From CAG-390 sp045543615 (GTDB lineage Bacteria > Bacillota > Clostridia > Oscillospirales > CAG-272), in assembly GCA_045543615.1 (NCBI GenBank), contig JAZPXL010000060.1, positions 1 through 64,000 of the forward strand: 64,000 nucleotides of DNA, given 5' to 3'. Below the pieces are notes generated by a model. It had not been told where the DNA came from. It did no database searches and saw nothing but the letters and a program-made list of their open reading frames with translations. Each line of letters begins with the position of its first letter. Position 1 is the first letter of the stretch. Position numbers and translations under genes: made by a program. Positions 1 through 4,754 of this stretch are shown here, one piece after another.

Positions 1-1
1 C

Positions 2-469
2 TATTCCGCTCCCTTCCGGAAGCTGGAGAACAACTCCTCTGCTTTGCAAAATACCGTTACATATAACGCAAGCGGTGATTATTACACAGTCTCTGCTTAC
101 ACGGAAAAATACTATCAGGCACCGGATGTTTACGATCTTTATTACTATCAGAACAGCGGCCTGTTGTCCACGATTACAAGCGGTTATAGTCCGAAGTATT
201 ACCTGTATTCGGATATGACCTGCGAAAAGATCAATTCCACAAGTGCGCCACTCTCGAAGGAAATCTATCAGGGCTTGCCCTATGGACTTGAGTTTACTTT
301 GATGTCCGACAATCCCAACGAGGTGGTGACCTACAAATTTGTGGTCGACCATCCCGAGTTCCGTAATGTTACCGAAATCTATAAAACGGTCTATACGAAG
401 CATGAACTCTATCTGGTGAAGAGTGGTTCCTCCGGTGGATATGTTTTGACTGACGTTAAACCCTCTTAA
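2..469 (+). CDS. 3' end of an unrecognised protein gene (5' truncated by window edge)
   Basis: The frame is open from base 2 and ends at TAA 467-469, giving about 155 C-terminal residues. A TTG at 44 could be read as a start, but the frame continues upstream without a stop or a ribosome site, so the gene most likely begins outside the window. The fragment is rich in Tyr, Ser and Thr (for example DVYDLYYYQNSG) with short alternating hydrophobic stretches, as in secreted or surface beta-rich proteins, but no catalytic motif or membrane segment is visible. It is followed by a strong intrinsic terminator. I do not recognise the family. Confidence 0.6.
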   Translation, partial: YSAPFRKLENNSSALQNTVTYNASGDYYTVSAYTEKYYQAPDVYDLYYYQNSGLLSTITSGYSPKYYLYSDMTCEKINSTSAPLSKEIYQGLPYGLEFTLMSDNPNEVVTYKFVVDHPEFRNVTEIYKTVYTKHELYLVKSGSSGGYVLTDVKPS

Positions 470-542
470 GCAGATATGTAAAGGTCTGAATTATCCTGTT
501 TGTCTTTATGCAGGATCGATAATCGTGAAATTGCTCACATAG

Positions 543-584
543 AAAATGCACTTAACCAAGCGAAAGCTAAGTTAAGTGCATTTT
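543..584 (+). terminator. Intrinsic terminator of the gene ending at 469
   Basis: A perfect 14 bp stem (543-556 with 571-584) encloses a 14-base loop and ends in a T run. It lies 74 bp after the stop codon. Confidence 0.85.
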
Positions 585-685
585 TGCTATGGATGAAAAT
601 TCAAAACAAAATATTGCAAGTGTTATTCCGCATTATACGGAAGTCCGTATAACTAAGGCTATTTAACATCTTTTAAGAAAACAAC

Positions 686-725
686 AAACCCGAACGTTTC
701 ACCAATCGGTAAAAGGTTCGGGTTT
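686..725 (-). terminator. Terminator T1, after tRNA-end copy A
   Basis: A 10 bp stem (686-695 with 716-725) around a 20-base loop, followed on the minus strand by a T-rich stretch. It lies just past the CCA-like end of repeat copy A, as a tRNA terminator would. Confidence 0.6.
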
Positions 726-733
726 GAATGCTT

Positions 734-836
734 TGGTGCGGGTAAAAGGACTTACGAACCTACATTTGCGCGCTTCATTTGGTGCTTCCCTTTTCTTCAG
801 CTGTGGCGCGCAAACTTTAATCCCTCGCTTTGCGAA
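734..836 (-). repeat. Direct repeat copy A carrying a tRNA-Leu-like 3' end
   Basis: On the minus strand this ~100 bp unit ends in the same acceptor and CCA sequence as tRNA-Leu(CAG) at 1558-1644, but its T-loop carries two extra bases and nothing upstream completes a tRNA. It contains a 9 bp inverted repeat (tttgcgcgc ... gcgcgcaaa). Copies B and C are almost identical. Copy A differs by an A in place of G in the altered T-loop. Reading frames across this tract are considered spurious. Confidence 0.8.
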
Positions 837-845
837 ACTAATAAT

Positions 846-1020
846 CACGCCGAAGGCGTGTATGGAATCATCACGAAGTGATGTATGGAATCACGGCAAC
901 GCCGTGTATGGCATCAATCCGAAGACAGGGAAAAATGCACGCTTCGCGTGATGCCATACGCCCTTTGGGCGATTACATACAGCGCGCTAGCGCGCCGATT
1001 ACATACCAATCCTTCGGATT
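846..1020. repeat. Branched palindrome 1: array of small hairpins with nested linkers
   Basis: Seven small palindromes follow one another: 846-860, 869-883, 892-906, 938-950, 959-971, 982-995 and 1008-1020. Linkers on the left (tatggaat, tatggaat, tatggcat) are complementary in nested order to those on the right (atgccata, attacata, attacata), exactly for the innermost pair and with one mismatch for the outer ones. The whole can fold into a long helix with pairs of opposed side hairpins. No gene is seen in it. Confidence 0.85.
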
Positions 1021-1024
1021 GAAT

Positions 1025-1056
1025 AGAAAAAGCACCTCTTTCGAAGTGCTTTTTCT
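1025..1056 (-). terminator. Terminator T2, after tRNA-end copy B
   Basis: An 11 bp stem (1025-1035 with 1046-1056) flanked by A and T runs, directly abutting the CCA end of copy B. Confidence 0.65.
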
Positions 1057-1158
1057 GGTGCGGGTAAAAGGACTTGCGAACCTACATTTGCGCGCTTCAT
1101 TTGGTGCTTCCCTTTTCTTCAGCTGTGGCGCGCAAACTTTAATTCCTCGCTTTGCGAG
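1056..1158 (-). repeat. Direct repeat copy B carrying a tRNA-Leu-like 3' end
   Basis: Nearly identical to copies A and C, including the 21-base tRNA-Leu 3' end, the two-base T-loop insertion and the internal 9 bp inverted repeat. Unlike copies A and C it is not followed on its left-hand (tRNA 5'-like) side by a branched palindrome, only by about 30 bp before terminator T3. Confidence 0.8.
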
Positions 1159-1190
1159 GAATTGAGCTTCTTCGCCTCTATATTCACATT

Positions 1191-1230
1191 AAACACCAAG
1201 AGGGAGACGAATGTCTCCCTCTTGGTGTTT
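1191..1230 (-). terminator. Terminator T3, after tRNA-end copy C
   Basis: A perfect 18 bp stem (1191-1208 with 1213-1230) with a 4-base GAAT loop. It abuts the CCA end of copy C and is unrelated in sequence to T1, T2 and T4. Confidence 0.8.
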
Positions 1231-1336
1231 GGTGCGGGTAAAAGGACTTGCGAACCTACATTTGCGCGCTTCATTTGGTGCTTCCCTTTTCTTCAACTGT
1301 GGCGCGCAAACTTTAATTCCTCGATTTGCGAAGCTA
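1230..1336 (-). repeat. Direct repeat copy C carrying a tRNA-Leu-like 3' end
   Basis: Third copy of the ~100 bp unit; same tRNA-Leu 3' end with altered T-loop and internal inverted repeat. It is followed on the right by branched palindrome 2. Confidence 0.8.
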
Positions 1337-1341
1337 ATAAT

Positions 1342-1521
1342 CACGCCGAAGGCGTGTATATCATCAATTCCGTAGGAATTGCATATCATCAACACGAAGT
1401 GTTGTATCTCATCAAGCCGCAGGAAGATGCACGCTATCGCGTGATGAGATACAAGGGCGGCTCGCCGCCCTTGATGATATTCACGACTGCGTCGTGATGA
1501 TATACCAAGCCTGCGGCTTGG
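1342..1521. repeat. Branched palindrome 2: array of small hairpins with nested linkers
   Basis: Small hairpins at 1342-1356, 1366-1380, 1391-1403, 1430-1443, 1452-1473, 1481-1497 and 1505-1521. The linkers pair in nested order: 1357-1366 (tatatcatca) with 1495-1504 exactly, 1381-1390 with about 1473-1481, and 1405-1413 (tatctcatc) with 1443-1451 exactly. The C in the inner left linker is matched by a G in its right partner, which looks like compensatory change. Only the first hairpin sequence is shared with palindrome 1, so the architecture rather than the sequence is conserved. Confidence 0.85.
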
Positions 1522-1524
1522 ATA

Positions 1525-1558
1525 AAAAAAGAACGAAGCGATTGCTTCGTTCTTTTTT
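1525..1558 (-). terminator. Terminator T4 of tRNA-Leu(CAG)
   Basis: A perfect 15 bp stem (1525-1539 with 1544-1558) with a GATT loop and flanking A/T runs. It begins at the CCA end of the tRNA. Confidence 0.85.
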
Positions 1559-1644
1559 GGTGCGGGTAAAAGGACTTGAACCTTCATGAAGTAACCCTCA
1601 CTAGAACCTGAATCTAGCGCGTCTACCAATTCCGCCATACCCGC
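1558..1644 (-). tRNA. tRNA-Leu (anticodon CAG)
   Basis: An 87-base class II tRNA with encoded CCA. The acceptor pairs GCGGGTA with TACCCGC. The anticodon stem CTAGA/TCTAG encloses loop TTCAGGT, giving CAG, which reads CUG. A long variable arm and an intact T-arm (loop TTCAAGT) are present. It lies about 300 bp downstream of tRNA-Leu(GAG) on the same strand. Its 3' end is copied three times further downstream. Confidence 0.95.
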
Positions 1645-1680
1645 GTTTAAATATTTATATTTAAAATACTTCCCCGTATG

Positions 1681-1793
1681 GTGGAATTGTTTCCGCTCAT
1701 ACCCGCATCCGTAGCTTTGATGTAGTGGAATTGTTTCCGCACATACCCGCTATTTTGTGGATCTCTGTGTTGTGGAATTGTTTCCGCACATAC
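1681..1793 (-). repeat. Three short direct repeats resembling the 5' end of tRNA-Leu
   Basis: Copies at 1681-1706, 1725-1750 and 1772-1793 share gtggaattgtttccgc followed by acatac or tcatac; the first two continue into ccgc. On the minus strand the first two start GCGGGTATG, like the 5' acceptor strand of tRNA-Leu(CAG), then diverge into a GGAA-ACAA-TTCC palindrome. They sit between the two tRNA genes at 44 and 47 bp spacing. Confidence 0.7.
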
Positions 1794-1917
1794 GGTATAT
1801 TCAAAGCTCTTTCGAGCTGTTGATTTCTTTCCGATGCGAGCACGCCTGACTGTGTCCGGCATACACGCTATAATAAACTGCCTAGGCAGATTACATTCAG
1901 AAAATTTGTCTTGATAT

Positions 1918-1947
1918 AAGCAAAGCAGCCATACGGCTGCTTTGCTT
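1918..1947 (-). terminator. Hairpin after tRNA-Leu(GAG)
   Basis: A 13 bp stem (1918-1930 with 1935-1947), loop ATAC, touching the CCA end of tRNA-Leu(GAG). The following T-tract is weak, so it may leak into the second tRNA or act in processing. Confidence 0.65.
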
Positions 1948-2031
1948 GGTGCGAGAAACGGGACTTGAACCCGTATGGAATTTACCACACGCCCCTCAAA
2001 CGTGCGCGTCTACCAGTTCCGCCACTCTCGC
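1947..2031 (-). tRNA. tRNA-Leu (anticodon GAG)
   Basis: An 85-base class II tRNA with encoded CCA. The acceptor pairs GCGAGAG with CTCTCGC (one wobble-free arm). Anticodon stem CACGT/GCGTG encloses TTGAGGG, giving GAG, which reads CUC and CUU. The T-arm and long variable arm are intact. It is preceded by a consensus promoter at 2058-2086. Confidence 0.95.
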
Positions 2032-2057
2032 GTGTCGTGATTTCCGACAACGTTGAT

Positions 2058-2086
2058 ATTATACACCTTTTAAACTGATTTGTCAA
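2058..2086 (-). promoter_or_regulatory. Consensus promoter of the tRNA-Leu locus
   Basis: TTGACA (2081-2086) and TATAAT (2058-2063) with a 17 bp spacer on the minus strand, about 27 bp before tRNA-Leu(GAG). Confidence 0.9.
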
Positions 2087-2137
2087 TACCTTTTTTTAAT
2101 TTTTTTCGAAAAAAATCACTTTTTTTCAAAAACTTTT

Positions 2138-2860
2138 TCAGTCTGCAAGCATCCCTAAAAGTGCGTCCGAAATGCACTTCATTCCCTCTTCGTTTGGGTG
2201 CAATCCATCGGGAAGCATATCAAGTGTTATACCACTCTGTCTTACATCCAAATACTCTACGCCGTAGTGCTTGCAGATCGCAAACATCTCTGCGAGAAAT
2301 AGGTCGAGCTTTTCGTTATCGTAATACTTCCTTGTAAAAGATGGCGAGAGCGCGATAATTTCAGCTTCGGGATAGAAATGTCTGAGTCTGAGTACGGCTT
2401 CGCAATAAGCGTCAACAAAAGAATCCCATTTCTTTGCAGAAAGGTTTGGGGAGGTGGGTGCGCTCTTTTCGTCAAAGCTACCTTTCTTTACATATTTTCC
2501 GATATCGTTAGTTCCACCATATAAGAAAATTACATCGGGCATACCTTTGGAACCAAGATTTTCAATTCTTGTAAGGGAAGCGAGCGCAATATCCTCGCCG
2601 ATGTCTCCCTTGTTTCCGTCTATCCAGTTGCTGACGGTTGAGCCTGCCCAACTATCATTTATACAAAGCTCAGCCCCTATGGTATCTATAACACGCATCC
2701 ACCAGGTTTTGCTCACATCACAAAGCAAATTATCCTGAGGATACCGAGCACGATGTTCAAGGTTCTTTCCGTCTGCCACAGGGATATATCCTACAAATGT
2801 TGAGATGCTGTCTCCCAAAATAGAGATTTTCTTTCCGTTATATTTTTTATATGTTGCCAT
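2138..2860 (-). CDS. SGNH/GDSL-family esterase or lipase
   Basis: A 240-residue protein without signal peptide, so presumably cytoplasmic. The block I serine motif is near residue 15 (ILGDSIST), block III is GGTNDI near residue 115, and the catalytic Asp and His are in DGLHPNEEG near residue 220. SGNH enzymes cleave ester bonds in lipids, acetylated sugars and similar compounds; the substrate cannot be told from sequence. The start is supported by an AGAGGA site 9 bases upstream and by a perfect promoter at 2891-2919. It stands alone, divergent from the orphan gene at 3023. No strong terminator is visible; only an A/T-rich palindrome (2098-2113) follows. Confidence 0.85.
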   Translation of the reverse strand: MATYKKYNGKKISILGDSISTFVGYIPVADGKNLEHRARYPQDNLLCDVSKTWWMRVIDTIGAELCINDSWAGSTVSNWIDGNKGDIGEDIALASLTRIENLGSKGMPDVIFLYGGTNDIGKYVKKGSFDEKSAPTSPNLSAKKWDSFVDAYCEAVLRLRHFYPEAEIIALSPSFTRKYYDNEKLDLFLAEMFAICKHYGVEYLDVRQSGITLDMLPDGLHPNEEGMKCISDALLGMLAD

Positions 2861-2890
2861 CTTTCCATCCTCTTATTTTTGCTTTCCTAA

Positions 2891-2919
2891 ATTATAGCGC
2901 AAGCGACCTGTTTTGTCAA
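2891..2919 (-). promoter_or_regulatory. Promoter of the SGNH hydrolase gene
   Basis: TTGACA (2914-2919) and TATAAT (2891-2896), 17 bp spacer. Its -35 lies only 9 bp from the -35 of the divergent promoter at 2929. Confidence 0.9.
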
Positions 2920-2938
2920 GTCAAACGATTGACAAAAC
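2910..2938. promoter_or_regulatory. 10 bp inverted repeat spanning two back-to-back -35 boxes
   Basis: gttttgtcaa (2910-2919) and ttgacaaaac (2929-2938) are exact reverse complements separated by 9 bp. The core is formed by the two -35 hexamers but the match extends four bases beyond each, so it could also be a shared operator. Confidence 0.4.
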
Positions 2939-2957
2939 ATTGTTCGTGTGATAAAAT
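2929..2957 (+). promoter_or_regulatory. Promoter of the orphan gene at 3023
   Basis: TTGACA (2929-2934), 17 bp spacer, TAAAAT (2952-2957). Confidence 0.85.
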
Positions 2958-3022
2958 ACCTAAGTATATGTGAGCTTTTCCGACATATTTCATCGCGTCT
3001 TGTAGTATAGAAGGGAGAGAAA

Positions 3023-3931
3023 ATGGACAGAACTGATTTTTATGTATTTGACGATGACATTATTGTATTTGACCGTGACAGTGGTCGCATTGTAGCCTCA
3101 AGAACCGCATCAGGCGCACACAAGAGCTGTTCCACACTTGCCACCCCACCTGCTCTGCGAAGCCAATCTTCGCCCTCCACAAGGGCTATTTCTCCGCAGA
3201 TGTTCTATGACAAATACGAAGGACGTGACGCTGTATTCTGCTCTATGGGTCCATCCTCCCCTATTTGCTTTTTAATCAGAAGCACTGATGAGGATTCATC
3301 CCACCGTTCGCTTGACCTTTCAGCCGAGCAGCTTCTGCGATGCTTTGAGCAGAGTTATCCTCTGTTTTCGACTACGAAAAGCGAGGGTGTGCTTTACGCT
3401 CCGATATTCGATTATCTTGTCAGGATCTCAAGCTTTTGTGGTGCAAAAACCGACATCGGCTTTTTCGGAAACGAAGCAGAACTCTCACCGTCCGTATCGA
3501 GTTTTGTTGACTACGATTCTCTTTTTGTCTCCTCTTCTCTGCTTATTATTGCTTTGATGTACCGTCGCATCTCATCGAGGCGTGGCTTTAACTTCAAATT
3601 CCTGCCTGCGTCTCCTTTTGTTTGCCTTGGCTTTTCTGCAAGAGTGTTCTTGAATCCCGACGACAGCTTGTCTCCTATGCATTCCATTCCCGAGCTATCT
3701 GCCATAAAGGATGCTGCTGACAGACTTGGGGTTGTTGTTGCTACAAGCTGCACTACTGCTTGCGACAACCCTGACGGCTGTGCAGGGGAAAGAGCTGAGC
3801 TTTACAGGCTTGCAGTTGCCATCTGTCCACAAACGCACGATCCATCGGGACTTTTGCACGAGGACGAGTTTTTCTCCGAGCAAAAGCTTATTGCTGAGTC
3901 TATGCTCGCGCAGACTTACGGAATATTTTGA
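3023..3931 (+). CDS. Unrecognised 302-residue protein
   Basis: Start at 3023 is supported by a GGGAGAG site 7 bases upstream and a promoter at 2929-2957. No signal peptide or clear membrane helix is present, although residues near 165-180 (SLFVSSSLLIIALMYRR) are hydrophobic. The N-terminus is acidic (YVFDDDIIVFDRDSG). A late segment (SCTTACDNPDGC) has three closely spaced cysteines that might bind a metal or be oxidised. The protein lies between a divergent SGNH gene and a convergent kinase, with its own promoter and terminator, so it is probably a free-standing gene. The pattern of an amphipathic, Ser-rich protein vaguely recalls degenerate sensor proteins, but I would not assign a family. 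Confidence 0.75.
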   Translation: MDRTDFYVFDDDIIVFDRDSGRIVASRTASGAHKSCSTLATPPALRSQSSPSTRAISPQMFYDKYEGRDAVFCSMGPSSPICFLIRSTDEDSSHRSLDLSAEQLLRCFEQSYPLFSTTKSEGVLYAPIFDYLVRISSFCGAKTDIGFFGNEAELSPSVSSFVDYDSLFVSSSLLIIALMYRRISSRRGFNFKFLPASPFVCLGFSARVFLNPDDSLSPMHSIPELSAIKDAADRLGVVVATSCTTACDNPDGCAGERAELYRLAVAICPQTHDPSGLLHEDEFFSEQKLIAESMLAQTYGIF

Positions 3932-3943
3932 TTTTGCAAAAAA

Positions 3944-3967
3944 TGCCGCTTGCGAAAGCAAGCGGCA
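3944..3967. terminator. Bidirectional terminator between convergent genes
   Basis: A perfect 10 bp stem with a GAAA tetraloop, with A run before and T run after; it can stop both the orphan gene (plus) and the adhE-kinase transcript (minus). Confidence 0.9.
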
Positions 3968-3972
3968 ATTTT

Positions 3973-4722
3973 TTATTCGTATTCTACAACGTCAACCCAC
4001 GAAAGCAAGAATTCTCTTTCGTGTTCGTGGCCCTTTACCGATTGAGAAGCGGCAACAATGGGCATCCATCTCTGCACATACTGCATAGCAGTATCACTCT
4101 TTTTGCAATAGAGCGCGAGATATTTTTTTGCAACTGCCTCTTTACCTGCAAGGCAGAAGGTAAGATAAGTTCTTGCAACGTCGGCAGAACCATTGCCCTG
4201 TGTGGCGTGTGCCCAGTCAATAAGGCAGAATGTGCCGTCAGGCTTTACTATAACATTTGTGGGGTTAAAGTCACCGTGGCAAAGTTTGCGATGCTTCGGC
4301 ATTGCCTCAAGTCTCATCTTCAGCTCATATCTCGTTGTTGCATCAAGATCTGTCTGTGAGATCTTCATCATCATTTTGTCCTTCAGCTTGCGAAGGCCCG
4401 GGCAGGTCTTCGAGAGAACCTTGATCTGGAGGTCCACAAACTCATCAAGATATTCATCAATCTTGTCCGGGTTTTCCTCCATCAGCTCTGCAAGTGTCTT
4501 ACCCTCAACATATTCAAGCACTATTGCCCATCTTCCGTCGATCTGTTTGACCTCGATAACCCTTGCAACATCAAGTCCCGTTTCCTCAACAAGAGCCTGA
4601 TTATGCGCCTCATTGAGAACATCTGCCTTTGAATAATGCTCATCAAAAAGCTTAACTATATAATCTCCCTCTCGGTAAATGACTTTGTTTCTGCTTTGCA
4701 CAACGATATTTTCCATATCCAT
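3973..4722 (-). CDS. APH/choline-kinase-fold phosphotransferase
   Basis: A 249-residue kinase of the aminoglycoside phosphotransferase / choline kinase superfamily, closest in style to the TIGR02172-type clostridial kinases. The Brenner-type catalytic loop is HGDFNPTNVIV (catalytic Asp) and the metal-binding Asp is in LIDWAHA. The N-lobe has IVKLF with a likely ATP-binding Lys and LEYVEGKTL as hinge. The substrate is unknown; a small alcohol or sugar is more likely than a drug. An upstream in-frame ATG at 4758 exists, but AAAGGAG sits 7 bases before the ATG at 4722, so I chose that start. It follows adhE by 32 bp in the same direction and probably shares its transcript. Confidence 0.8.
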   Translation of the reverse strand: MDMENIVVQSRNKVIYREGDYIVKLFDEHYSKADVLNEAHNQALVEETGLDVARVIEVKQIDGRWAIVLEYVEGKTLAELMEENPDKIDEYLDEFVDLQIKVLSKTCPGLRKLKDKMMMKISQTDLDATTRYELKMRLEAMPKHRKLCHGDFNPTNVIVKPDGTFCLIDWAHATQGNGSADVARTYLTFCLAGKEAVAKKYLALYCKKSDTAMQYVQRWMPIVAASQSVKGHEHEREFLLSWVDVVEYE

Positions 4723-4754
4723 AGTTTTTTCTCCTTTATCACTTACTGTTAGCG

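Noticed and set aside
734..1336. Three further tRNA genes
   Set aside because: Only the 3' acceptor and an altered T-arm are present; no D-arm, anticodon arm or matching 5' acceptor strand exists.
846..1521. Possible CRISPR array
   Set aside because: The repeated parts are only 8-10 base linkers, the variable parts are palindromes, linker orientation reverses in the middle, and there are no cas genes.
724..1988. Several reading frames of 75-149 codons on both strands in the tRNA region
   Set aside because: They run through tRNA genes, terminators and repeats, have no ribosome sites, and translate the repeated unit in different frames.
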